Shown here: positions 48,810 through 58,895 of the stretch, one piece after another
Layout: each line of letters opens with the position of its first letter
Numbering within the stretch: the first letter of the stretch is position 1
DNA from: Deroplatys truncata
Taxonomy: Eukaryota > Arthropoda > Insecta > Mantodea > Mantidae
NCBI GenBank assembly: GCA_030765065.1
Contig: CM060990.1
Span: 283,119,341 to 283,183,340 of the forward strand
DNA: 64,000 nucleotides
Reading direction: 5' to 3'
Translations under genes and position numbers: made by a program
Notes under the pieces: generated by a model
The model's input: only the letters and a program-made list of their open reading frames with translations
Databases searched by the model: none
Told to the model about the DNA's origin: nothing

Positions 48810-50550
48810 TCCAGGAAGCGGAGTTTATTTGCGGGGTCTGTCATCCATCGACCGCTGAAACGGCACCTGCAGGCTTCCAAACCTTCCTGATGCCAAAACA
48901 TCATGGATGGGGCTCTGGCCCGTACATGCAACAACACTCGAATGGTAAGAATTTACAGATCGGTGTTTGAGCAATTGTAACTAAAAATTATTTAATAGTA
49001 GGTATACAAGGGCGATTCTAGCATACAAAGACCTACCTACGACAGCATAGAATTCTGGATTGTATAAGGAGAAAAGGATATATTTAAGGGGAGTTTCTCA
49101 CCACATATGCAGTCACATAACTCCTTCGGTCTCCCAGAATACCATGTATTTTCACGCATGTGTTTAAAACATCTACTTTTTTCACGTGTAGCGTATAGAT
49201 TCTTTAGAACTCTGTACTTAAACATGCTACACTATTAATATTATTATTAATATTATTTATTTTTTCCAGGAAAGGGATCATTATATCGGCGGCGGCATCG
49301 CTCAACATGCGACCGCTGCACCGGTACCTCCAGGCCTCGCAACCGTTGCACCTGCACCACCAGGCTTCGCGACCGCTGCACCGCCACCCCCCGGCTTCCA
49401 GACCTTCCTGGTACCAAATAAGCAGGGGTGGGGCTCTGCCCCATACATGCAGCAAGCACCGAACGGTAAGAGTTTTTCAATATTTTATGAATTTCTTGCT
49501 TTACACATTCTATATTATTATTAATATTATCATTATTATTATTTTCAGGAAGTGGACTTTATTTTGGGATGAGTCAGCCATCTTCCGCTGCACTGGCACC
49601 ACATCGCTTCCAAGTCTTCATGGGACCAAATCAGCAGGGTTGGGTCCCTGCCCCATACATGCAGCAACCACCGACCGGTAAGAATATGTTTCAAAATTTT
49701 ATGAAGTTCTTTTACACATTCTATATTATTATTATTATTATTAATATTGTTATTATTATTTCCAGGAAGTGGTCTTTATTTCGGGGACGGGTTTGTTCAT
49801 CACGCGCCCTCTGCACCACACGCTTTCCCTGCACCAAATCAGCAGGGGTGGGACCCTGCCCCGTACATGCAGAAACCACTGAATGGTAAGAAACCTTCAA
49901 CATTTTATGACGTTCTTTTACACATTCTATACTATTATCATTATTATTATTATTAATATTATTATTTCCAGGAAGTGGACTTTATTTCGGGAGTGGTATC
50001 ACTGAACACGCGAGCGTTGTACCATCAGCCTTCCCTATACCAAATCAGCAGGGATGGGGGTCTGACATATGTGTGCAGCAACAGTCGAACGGTAAGAATC
50101 CTTCAACATTTTATGAAGTTCTTTTACACATTGTATATTATTATTATTAATATTATTATTATTATTATTATTCCAGGAAATGATCTGGGTGACGCTGGAA
50201 GCCAGCCTATGGACCTAGCAACACAGGGGTCAGCATCGCCTGAGATTGGTGAAGACTCGACCACTGCACAGTTAGCCTCCTCATCGCTCAACACTCTGGA
50301 GGAAGTTATACACGGTGAACCATCGACCTCCTCAGTCGCAGGCGATGAAACCGCTGCACCATCGACCTCCTCAGGCGCAAACGATGAAGCCTCTGCACCG
50401 TCAACCTCCTCCTCCTCCTCCTCCTCATCATCATCATCATCCAATGATGTAGAACCAGTTAATGGGAAGAGAGGACCGACATCGGATGGGAGGGAGCAGC
50501 TTACAATAAAAAAAGCCAAGGTTAGTGCTAGCAATTGCCAGGGCCTGTAG
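47061..50550 (+). CDS. Nine-exon repeat cassette, probable N-terminal part of the polymerase gene
   Basis: Exons read from splice sites: 47061-47067, 47801-47917, 48589-48699, 48815-48944, 49270-49465, 49549-49677, 49766-49885, 49972-50091, 50177-50550. All introns are phase 1 with GTAAG donors and YAG acceptors. Exons 2 and 3 are duplicates (SSANVAEAYIQ, QAPEHPNG). Exons 4-8 repeat a Pro/Gln-rich unit (GSGLYFG, then NQQGWGPAPYMQ). Exon 9 is Ser/Glu-rich with an NLS-like KKAK and runs in frame, through a TAG at 50548, into the polymerase. Exons 4 and 5 are 130 and 196 bp (3n+1) and frameshifted; all others are multiples of three after exon 1, so skipping 4 and 5 keeps the frame. No signal peptide. 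Function unknown; low-complexity and probably disordered. Confidence 0.6.
47130..48710. repeat. Tandem duplication of exon 2 with its intron
   Basis: About 790-bp unit: intron 1 plus exon 2 (to 47930) and intron 2 plus exon 3 (to 48710) share long blocks, for example CGAGGGTAACCGGTGGTAAT and CTTCCAGTCTGTTTCCATCA, and then the exon. A partial further copy of the CGAGGGTAACCGG block lies at 47948 and 48248. Confidence 0.75.
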
Positions 50551-53500
50551 TGCAATACCATCCAATCGGCATTCAAAGGACGTATTTTTAATAGTAGAAT
50601 AGAAAATACATTAGAAATACTCGAGCCCAGAGTCTTTTTAGACGAGTGCAAGTAGCTTATTATTAAAGAAGCGGAAAACGTTTTGCAGAAAAGCAGGAGT
50701 GGATTAAAGATGCATTGTTCCATGGAACTTGAATATTTAATCCACAAACCTGATGAAAAGAAGTGTCTTTCCACTGGCTTTAATTCTAAGCCTGTACTGA
50801 TTCTTCCGTCAAGCGATCTCAATCACATCTTCTCTTCAATTGCGGGGGATATTTTGGAAAACATTTCTAAATTTGAGGGGGGAGCATCGTCGACGTCCTT
50901 GTTAAATATACTCAGCCTGGTGATGGGCTTTACACACTACGATCCTTTACACGCAGGTTCATACATTGAACTACCTCAGAAAATTGTGAAAAAACATGCT
51001 GTTATAAATATAAAGAACCAAGATAATTACTGCTTTGCATGGTGTATGCTAGCCTCTAAATACCCTGCTAGTAACCATGGATATAGAACAACAGTATACC
51101 CCTTTGAACTGCTTTTCAAAGCATTCAATTATGAAGGTATCGAATTTCCGACACCCTTCCATCAAATTGCATGCTTTGAAAAGCAGAATAATGTAGTATC
51201 CATTTCAGTGTTTGGTATAGAGGAGGAGAATGACAACATTATTCCCCTATACCAAACACCAGAAAAGAAGCAGCACCATGTAAACCTGCTATATATTGAA
51301 GAGGATGATAAGTCGCACTACTGTATAATTAAAGACTTGTCCAGGCTTGTAAGCAGCCAAGTCACCAAACATAAGCGTAGAGTGTGGACATGTGAGTCAT
51401 GCCTCAAGAGATGCACTAATGAAAAGGCTCTGGAAACGCACCGATTAAGATGCGGGAAATGCCAATTGCTTAAAATGCCTCAACAGGATGAATACCTCGA
51501 ATTTAAAGCATTCTCCAAGAGCGTTCCTGTACAATTTGTTATATACGCAGACATTGAATCTGTTCTGGCGAAGGTTCATTCTTGTGAGCCTTCAAGCAGC
51601 TCGAGTTGGACCCGAACCATTCAAGAGCATGAAGCAATGTCTATTGCCTTGAAGGTGGTATGTAGGCATGACGAGGCATTGTCAAAATTCTTCCTCTTCA
51701 GAGGTCCGAATGCCGTCGATGACTTTATCAAACAACTAAAATCAATTGCTGATGACGTCATCGATGTGTATTCCAATCCCAAATCCATGGATTTAACCCT
51801 TGAAGAGCAACAGAATTTTGACAATGCCTCTGAGTGTCATATATGCCTTGCTGCTTTCACTGTGAGCGATTTGCGCGTGAGGGATCACGATCATGTGACA
51901 GGGGAATATCTGGGTGCTGTTCATAATAGAAGCAATTTGAATAGAAAGGTCCCTGATTTCATACCGAACTTTTTTCATTGTCTATCTAATTATGACAGCC
52001 ACTTCTTGATAAGACGCCTGGCATATGATAATAAGCCCATATCGTGCATCGCTCAAAGTGGTGAAAGGTATATAGCGTTTAGCAAACGGAACAGGAACAT
52101 CAACTTCAGGTTTCTGGACAGCTTTAAGTTTCTTGACGACAAGCTGTCCAGTCTGGCTGACATGCTGGAGGAGAGTGACTTTAAAATAACAAGGGCAGAA
52201 TATCCTGTTGAGGAGCATTTTAAGCTGGCTAAGAGCAAGGGAATATTCCCATATGATTATGTTTCAAGCCTTGCCATACTCAAAGAAACTTCTCTACCAC
52301 CGAAGGAAGCCTTCTACAGCACTCTCACTGACAGCCACATCACCGACGAGGAATACAGGCATGCTGAAAAACTCTGGGATACCTTTAATATCCGGAATCT
52401 CGGAGAATACAGCGATCTATACCTGAAAACAGATATACTGCTCTTGGCGGATATTTTCGAAAAGTTTCGAGATTTCATCCTGGGAATGTATAAACTTGAC
52501 CCAGCATGGTTTTATACATTACCAGGACTCGCCTTTGACGCTATGTTGAAGACAACAAAGGCGAAACTTTCCTTAATATCCGACAAGAGCATGCTAGAAT
52601 TTTTCGAGTCGGGAATTAGAGGCGGACTGTGCACAGTGGTGAAGGGCTATACCAAAGCTAACCACAGATACATGTCCAACTTTGACTAGCATGCTCCTGT
52701 TAAACATCTGTCCTATTGGGACATAAACAACTTATATGGAGCTTCTATGGGGTCTGCCCTCCCGTACAAGAATCTGAAATGGCTCACCAGAGAAGAAATT
52801 GATAGCATAAACTTCGCTGAAATCAAAGAAGACTCAGAGACTGGCTATGTGCTAGAGGCTGATATCGAATACCCCGACCATATCCGCGACGCCCACAACG
52901 AGCTTCCTTTCTGCCCACAGAGCGCGACACCACCGAATGGCCAATACAAGAAACTGCTTGCGACATTAGAACAGAAAAGCAAATATGTCTTGCACTACAG
53001 GGTGATGCAGCAGTGTATCGAACAAGGTCTAACTGTGAGACATATTCACAGAGTGGTATCCTACGACCAGTCTAACTGGTTGAAGACATATATCGACGTG
53101 AACACCGAGAAAAGAATTCAAGAAAAGTCAAGATTTGGTCAAAACCTATGGAAAAAGATGAATAACGCCGTATATGGAAAATTTATAGAAAATGTGCGAA
53201 AATACACTGATTTCAAAATAGTTGGAACCTGGAATCAGGCAAAGAAGTTGATAGCACGCAGCACTTACCTACGCACCATAATTTTTTAAGAAAATCTTGT
53301 AGGAATCGAACTGGGTAGAGAGGAAGTGCATATGAACAAACCAATCTACATAGGACACGCAATTTTGGACATTTCAAGATTTATCATGTATGAGTTCTTT
53401 TATAATATAATGAAACCAAATTTAAAAGACTTGCTGCTGAATTACATGGATACAGACTCGTTCATTTTTCAAACGAGTTCTGATATCTATGATTTCATCA

Positions 53501-53931
53501 GAGAGAACCCCCAATATTTCGACACTTCGAACTTCGAAAAGGATAATGCATATGGTATTAAGCAAGCCAACAGGAAAAAGATTGGGTTGTTCAAGGATGA
53601 ATTGGGCGGCTTGGTTATGGAGGAGTATGTCGGTATAAGAGCAAAGTTATACGCATACAGATACGGAGGGCATACAATTAAGAAAGCAAAGGGCATCACC
53701 AGGGCGGGTATGGATAAAATCGATTTCGGCCATTATTTTGAATGCTTAAAAGACCATAGCCTAAAAATTTATTCGGTACAAAAAACATTTCGGAGTAAAC
53801 AACACAAAATTACAACCATTGAAACAAACAAATTGGCTTTGAAGGGGGGTGACGATAAGAGGAAGTTGATGGAAGGAAGCTATAAGACTGTAGCGTGGGG
53901 CCATTATTCCCTTAGACCTGGTGATAGCTAG
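50551..53931 (+). pseudogene. pPolB: Protein-primed B-family DNA polymerase of the full-length Polinton
   Basis: Replicates the element by protein priming. One continuous frame from TIQSAFKGRI (50560) to the TAG at 53929: a C2HC finger (CESC...H...C, 51390-51460), exo I (VIYADIESVL), a second Cys/His module (CHIC...RDHDH), exo II (NYDSHFLI), exo III (LGEYSDLYLKTDILLLAD), motif A (YWDINNLYGASM), motif B (MNNAVYGKFIEN) and motif C (NYMDTDSF). All catalytic acids seen are present. In-frame stops at 50653 (TAG), 52687 (TAG) and 53287 (TAA), plus TAG 50548 at the junction with the upstream exon cassette, disable it. The longest open part starts at ATG 50713 or 50683. It reads inward from the TIR, opposite to the orientation in the palindromic element. 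Confidence 0.92.
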
Positions 53932-54162
53932 CGCCTAAACTTGTAAATATGTATATTTTGTAAATATTTGAAGATTTCTTGTTTTTTTTACTTTTTTCAT
54001 TCTGAATTTTGTATATTTCCATTTTAAATTGTGTATGAGGGTTTTTAAGTGTCTACGTTTTTTCCCTCAAAAAAAAAAGAAAAAATATGAAGAATTTTTT
54101 AAAATAAAAATACTCATGATTTTACAATCATAAAACTTTAGTCTTTATTAAGTCTTCATACA

Positions 54163-55083
54163 TTACACCAAATCCTTTATATCAATCCATTGAGTATCTG
54201 GAAAACCATACCACTTTACAGGAACTTTGTTTCCACGTTTACGTATAACCTTTTCTACTAAATATGTGTTAGGATAGTTAGTCTTTTGTAGTTCATGTCC
54301 ATAAAAGCCACCTTTTATGATTTCTCCATTCCTATCCTTTAGTATGTATGTTGAAGGCTTGGTACGGTTCACACGAAATACTTTGAAGATTTCAACGCTC
54401 CAGTTAGATTCATAACCCTTTTCAAAATGTCCTTTATGTTTAGATATCCTGACATAATCACCAACACTAAACTTCCTTGAAGCCTTCTTCTCTCTTCGTT
54501 CTTGATTATAATTATACACAGTCAGAAGAAGATCGTTGTTTTTCACTTCATTAGGTTTCATGCGGATAGTTGAATGAAAAGTATCATTGTACTTTACAAG
54601 GATTCTAGGTAAAAGATCTAGCCACTTGTATGAGCCATGGACTAAAAACTCTCGGTACATCATATTCTTCAAGGTTCGAATTAAACGTTCAACAGCCGCA
54701 GCCTTCACATTGGTATAGGTGCTGTAGTGGTTAATATTATACTTAAACAATAATCGTTTAAAGAACTTGTTATAAAATTATTTCCCGTTGTCACTTTGAA
54801 TATTCCGGGGAGGGACATCCATTTCTTGTAATATATCCTCCATAGCCTTTGCAACATTAACTCCGCCCTTATCCTTTAAGGGTTTTGCATATGCCATTTT
54901 AGAGTAAAAGTTGATTGCGATCAGAATGTATTTGAAATTTTTGTTCACTCTTGCATATGGTATCATTTCAATCAAATCAATTTGTAATAAATCATTCATA
55001 CCTTTGCTGATAATTTTGCGGCGTAAATAGTTCCTCCTCGCCGACCCGTGAAGCTCTCTGGCGATATTCTGTTTGGCGGTCAG
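54163..55083 (-). pseudogene. INT: Polinton integrase with C-terminal chromodomain
   Basis: DDE integrase that inserts the element and makes the 6-bp duplication. Frame from about 55083 (ARELHGSARRNYLRRKII, no ATG; first ATG 54999) through the core: first acid in LLQIDLIEM, second in NIQSDNGK, third in KAAAVERLIRTLK, then an SH3-like part (FSVGDYVRISKHKGHFEKGY) and a chromodomain tail (VEKVIRKRGNKVPVKWYGFP). One TAA at 54778-54780, in place of the residue after SDNGK, is the only break in the domain. It overlaps the end of the preceding gene by four bases. No other integrase is present in the window for the palindromic element. Confidence 0.9.
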
Positions 55084-55838
55084 GCTATAATTTTAGATGC
55101 TTTCAACTCCCGGGTAATTTCCTCAATCTCTTGAGCGTGACTATTATTACCAGCGTCCCTCGAAGCAATAAGTAACCTCAGTCTGTTCACTAATGTGTTA
55201 GGATTTCTCCAGAAAACGTAGTCAACCTCCTTATCAGACTTATGCTCCTTCCATGCGAGTCCTAGACCTGAATGTGTATTGAGCAAGGGGTGTATTATAT
55301 TCTTCTATTTATACGATTTACCAGATTTCAAACGACCGTGTCTGGTGCAACCAGTTCTATGAAGAAAAGTCCTTTTCATAATCTTAGCATACGTCTCCAA
55401 GTCTTCACTGGTGTATGCAGAAATCTGAGGCGTTCGCTTAAAGATGAGCTCCGTCAAACAGTCGGTAGACTCATACGTTTCATCACCTATCAATATTTGA
55501 TTATTTATAAAATGAATATCTTTATTTCCAAGCATATAACTTCCATCCTGATATCTCACACCGTACAATGTATCAATACGGTCCTTGTCTTTTGAGCGAA
55601 CGTGTTGAAGGAAAGTAGAAATACTTGTAGAATCATCATCTTCATTATTGACTGTCTTCACAGTCAACCCTCGTTGAGTGTCCAAAATATCCTTGAGGGG
55701 AGCGGTTACAGGCTTCAAAGCTTCGGACATGACATGCTGAGTCTCAAACCTGAGATCTTTTAGTGCTCTCAGTTTTTGTTTTACAGCCCTGGTATGCTCG
55801 GCTACAGACTCTTTTAGTCTTATGCTTTCACTATCCAT
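55080..55838 (-). pseudogene. Conserved Polinton protein of unknown function, one stop
   Basis: About 252 codons from MDSESIRLKES (55838; an upstream in-frame ATG at 55874 adds 12 residues). Near 55550 a segment reads LYGVRYQDGSYMLGNKDI, then IGDETYESTDCLTELIF, then ISAYTSEDLETYAKIM, and the C-terminus reads LVNRLRLLIASRDAGNN. I recall this arrangement in other Polintons but no activity is established. A TAG at 55305-55307 interrupts it 75 codons before the end, where relatives have an aromatic residue. Confidence 0.7.
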
Positions 55839-55875
55839 CTTACAAATGACGTGAAAATAGGTGATTACCTTCAAT

Positions 55876-56625
55876 TTATAGTCTGCGTCCAGCTTGAGTT
55901 CTCATCGTATCGATAGCCTTAGCTAACATCTCTATCGAAGTTCTCAGTAGCTCGGTTTCTTTCTTATGTTCCTGCGTATGTGTCTTGAACGCTTCAGCAA
56001 AGATTGCCGTATTAGCGTACTGGCTTCTGACTGATTCTTCTAGACTCGTCATTTGCTGCACACTAGTTTTGTATGCGTCCATCATCATATTTACATTTTC
56101 CTCCACTTTCTTAAGTTTATCATTGCAGCAATCAGTTTTGAGGGTATTCAAAACCTCTGTCTTTAACTGCCTGACTGTAGTCTCTAAATCTGAAACTCGA
56201 TTCATCGCTAACTTTTCTAAATTACTAATTTTCTGATTGCAAAGATTCTGAAGATTTGTTTTTTCTCTATCGAGCTCTGCGGTAACTTGTTTAATAGAGT
56301 CCATTACAGAATCCACTCTGTCTTTTGTAGAGGTTGTTAGAGTATCCACTTTACTAGTAGTTTTATTCAGATTTGCTGTGATGTCTAGCAGCTTCTTACC
56401 TATTTGCATCTCGATTTCCTTTGGCAAGTACCTGTTTAACTGCTGTCGCGTCTCGTTCGATTTCCTAATGATCATAGCTCTAGCATATCTTTTATTTACA
56501 GCATCCGTATCTCCGAGAGGATCTGCTATATCAGTGATTCTCTTATTCTCAAATATAATGTTACCATCAACATCTCTCGACTGCGTGCGTGAATTGACAT
56601 ATCCAGTGATGAACTTTTTATTCAT
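55876..56625 (-). CDS. Fibre-like coiled-coil protein (249 aa)
   Basis: N-terminus carries NKRITDIADPLGDTDAVNKR, a module typical of tail or fibre shaft repeats in viruses and phages. The rest is a long heptad-rich coiled coil (about residues 55-240). It overlaps the upstream paralogue by 8 bp (56618-56625) and both lie between ATPase and the conserved unknown gene, all in one direction. Probably a virion surface or spike protein, by inference from module and context. Intact. Confidence 0.65.
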   Translation of the reverse strand: MNKKFITGYVNSRTQSRDVDGNIIFENKRITDIADPLGDTDAVNKRYARAMIIRKSNETRQQLNRYLPKEIEMQIGKKLLDITANLNKTTSKVDTLTTSTKDRVDSVMDSIKQVTAELDREKTNLQNLCNQKISNLEKLAMNRVSDLETTVRQLKTEVLNTLKTDCCNDKLKKVEENVNMMMDAYKTSVQQMTSLEESVRSQYANTAIFAEAFKTHTQEHKKETELLRTSIEMLAKAIDTMRTQAGRRL

Positions 56626-56974
56626 CGTTATCGTGAACAGGATCTAGCAATACCTTCAATCTAACTTTATCAATCACGATGTTATTTTCCTTATCTCTCT
56701 TGAGGATATATCTTGAAATCAATTCATCGATCAGGGTCTTAGCCATAACCTCAACATTGTTAGCAGCTTGCTGAGAGAAATTGTGCATCCTAATTTCGAG
56801 AGCATCCTCATAATTCTTATTGGAAGCATCATGATTATCTTCAGGATCGTGAACATTGCACAATCTCTTATTGTTGAATTGATAGTTTCCTCTGACATCT
56901 CTATTTATGATAAAACGATCAAACACTCTTCTAACTGGACCAGTTCTCTGAGAACCGAAGCTATCGATGCTCAT
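56618..56974 (-). CDS. Fibre-like short paralogue (118 aa)
   Basis: Residues about 37-56 read NNKRLCNVHDPEDNHDASNK, the same module as in the downstream gene, preceded by FDRFIINRDVRGNYQF (compare FITGYVNSRTQSRDVDGN in the paralogue). Looks like a duplicated head domain without the long coiled coil. Starts 6 bp after the ATPase stop. Intact. Confidence 0.6.
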   Translation of the reverse strand: MSIDSFGSQRTGPVRRVFDRFIINRDVRGNYQFNNKRLCNVHDPEDNHDASNKNYEDALEIRMHNFSQQAANNVEVMAKTLIDELISRYILKRDKENNIVIDKVRLKVLLDPVHDNDE

Positions 56975-56980
56975 GGTTAA

Positions 56981-57697
56981 CTACGAATGATCATTTTCTT
57001 TTTTGTCGAGCTTAATATATACATCAAAACCATTCCTATATCGCCCCTCATTCATGTGAAATTCAGGAACTATCACAACAAAGGGTCTTCCTTCTGATAC
57101 ACTCTCCCAAACGTTCTTACATAGATCTTTAAATTCATTGTAGATCATGTAGGTATTTACATAATCTTCGTAAATGTGCTTTAAGTTTAAATTGTCTTGT
57201 CTGAAGAGTATTATCATGTTTGTATTATCGCGAATTAAATGTTTTGAAACTTTAGCATAGGACTGCGCTAGATATACAGAATCGACATTTCGATGTCTAC
57301 CCATACTGTAAAAGGATGCTATCTTTTCCTGCTTTTCAGTGATGACGTCATCAAATATAAAGATTGAATTTTCTTCGACTTCAGAAGGATGCAAAACATC
57401 ATCACCGTTGTCGAAGGTGTTCACTTCTATACCTTCGATGTTTCCGAGCACTTTAATTAGATATTGGTACTTTGGTTGATAGAGAGACTTTGAATAAATA
57501 TACAAATTTTCAAAACGTAGTCCATTCTCATGGAGTAGCATATTGAGTAATACGTTTGTTTTCCCTGCACTGGAGCTCCCTAAAATAAGAGCTCTGACAT
57601 TAGATGGAAATAACTTGCCATGACGATCACTTCTAAAGTCACTTTCAAAGTCTAATACCTGAATAGGTAGAGAGCAGTGCTGCTTAACAAGCTCCAT
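56981..57697 (-). CDS. Genome-packaging ATPase (FtsK/HerA type)
   Basis: 238 residues. Walker A is GSSSAGKT at residues 40-47 and Walker B is SIFIFDDV at about 111-118. SMGRHRNVDSVYLAQSYAKV follows, with a conserved Gln acting as sensor. Members of this family pump DNA into capsids of Polintons and related viruses with double-jelly-roll capsids. Length is typical and no lesion is seen. First gene of the leftward cluster; its start is 122 bp from the start of the rightward PLA2 gene, so they share a divergent promoter region. Confidence 0.92.
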   Translation of the reverse strand: MELVKQHCSLPIQVLDFESDFRSDRHGKLFPSNVRALILGSSSAGKTNVLLNMLLHENGLRFENLYIYSKSLYQPKYQYLIKVLGNIEGIEVNTFDNGDDVLHPSEVEENSIFIFDDVITEKQEKIASFYSMGRHRNVDSVYLAQSYAKVSKHLIRDNTNMIILFRQDNLNLKHIYEDYVNTYMIYNEFKDLCKNVWESVSEGRPFVVIVPEFHMNEGRYRNGFDVYIKLDKKENDHS

Positions 57698-57819
57698 GTT
57701 AACAACTAACTTATAAAAATGTATGTGTGATGTTTATATATTACAGGATGTAAAGTAGTTAATGATTGAATGCAATGATATAAACGGGCTAATGCATGCA
57801 ATTACTCGTTTAGTCTATC
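57698..57819. promoter_or_regulatory. Divergent promoter region between ATPase and PLA2 genes
   Basis: Contains TTTATATATTA (57732-57742; TATATAAA on the minus strand) 35-45 bp before the ATPase ATG, and GATATAAAC (57777-57785) about 35-43 bp before the PLA2 ATG. Confidence 0.5.
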
Positions 57820-58547
57820 ATGAGAGCTAAGAAAGGGAGGTCGTTGCAGTATAAGCGCGGCTCTGGAATTATTAATTCCATAATTAATTCGCTCCCCTTT
57901 GAAGCTCACTTACCTGGATATAGATATTGCGGTCCTGGTACTAAATTGGAAAAACGTCTAAAAAGAGGAGACCCCGGAATTAACCAATTAGATACAGCTT
58001 GCAAACAGCACGACCTCGCGTACGCTGAGATTATGGACACCGCTTCAAGACAAATAGCGGATAAGATTCTTGCAGAGAAGGCTTGGAAACGTGTGCAGTC
58101 ATCAGATTCAACTTTTGGTGAAAGGTTAGCTGCAAGGCTAGTAACTGCAATCATGAAGGGAAAGGTTGCAGTGGGAGCCGGAAAGAGGAAGAAGAAGAGA
58201 GGAGGGTTTTTACCGTTGATACCCATCATTGCTGCTTTAGGCGCTGCAGCAGGCGGCGCTGCTCAGATAGCCTCTGCAGTCAATAAAAAAAGGCTGCTGA
58301 TAGGTACTTTGCAGAAGTTGCGAGGCATAACAAGGCGATGGAGACCCGAGGAAAGGGACTCCGGAAGAGAAGGTGTAAGAAGAGGAATAAAGGAGGATTC
58401 TTACCTGCAATGCCTCTGATGTCGTCTTTAGCCGCTGCATCTAAAATAGCAAGGTCTTTGAAAAAAAGAGGATCTAAAGGCGATGGTTTAAAGAAGAAGG
58501 CAAAAAACGAAGGAAGAGGATTGTACATATACCGGAGGAAGCACTAA
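57820..58547 (+). pseudogene. PLA2-like minor capsid protein, frameshifted
   Basis: N-terminal part holds a phospholipase A2-like domain of the parvovirus VP1 type: YRYCGPGTKLEKRLKRG (calcium loop) and DTACKQHDLAYAE (catalytic HD). A basic stretch (GKRKKKRGG) and a hydrophobic Ala/Gly segment (FLPLIPIIAALGAAAGGAAQ) follow; that pattern suggests membrane interaction during entry. At a run of seven A (58285-58291) the frame is lost: relatives continue in the frame that here reads from GCT at 58293, through a second GGFLPAMPLMSSLAAASKIA segment, to RRKH at 58547. One A too few explains it. If unshifted, the 0-frame ends at 58419. Confidence 0.8.
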
Positions 58548-58876
58548 GTAAAGTAGCCCTCGAATATTATGCTAAACGTTTAAAAATTCCTTATTTTAGA
58601 GGTGTTTATATGATTGACAAACTTCCTTTAAAATCACACTGCAAAGAGAGACTTATTACCAATCTCGATACATCAGATAATGAAGGAACACACTGGGTTG
58701 CTATAAGGAAAGAAGGTGATGTCGCATACTACTTTGATAGTTTCGGTAATTTGAAGCCGCCTCCTGAGATTGAGAAATATCTACAAGGCATTAAAATCTA
58801 CTATAATACACAGAGATACCAGAATTTCGATTCAGTCATCTGCGGGCACTTGTGCTTGCAATTTCTTTTATCCTAG
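58529..58876 (+). CDS. PRO: Adenain-like cysteine protease
   Basis: Capsid maturation protease of the adenovirus/Polinton type. Catalytic His in GTHWVAIRK, acid in YYFDSFGN, and Gln/Cys region NFDSVICGHLCLQFLL. The family N-terminus is present from IPEEALSK at 58529 through LKIPYFRGVYM, but the first ATG is at 58610 and falls inside that conserved part. The frame is open further upstream without an ATG, so the original start is lost, non-AUG or upstream. Overlaps the end of the PLA2 reading frame. About 115 residues, normal for the family. Confidence 0.85.
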   Translation: MPEEALSKVALEYYAKRLKIPYFRGVYMIDKLPLKSHCKERLITNLDTSDNEGTHWVAIRKEGDVAYYFDSFGNLKPPPEIEKYLQGIKIYYNTQRYQNFDSVICGHLCLQFLLS

Positions 58877-58895
58877 AAGCTGCTTCATCGTCAAG

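Noticed and set aside
50124-50822. 232-codon minus-strand frame
   Set aside because: Shadow of exon 9 and the polymerase start; Asp/Glu runs are the inverse of the Ser codon repeat.
58285-58291. Canonical -1 frameshift site in the PLA2 gene
   Set aside because: Codon phase is AAT AAA AAA AGG, not X XXY YYZ; a lost A explains it more simply.
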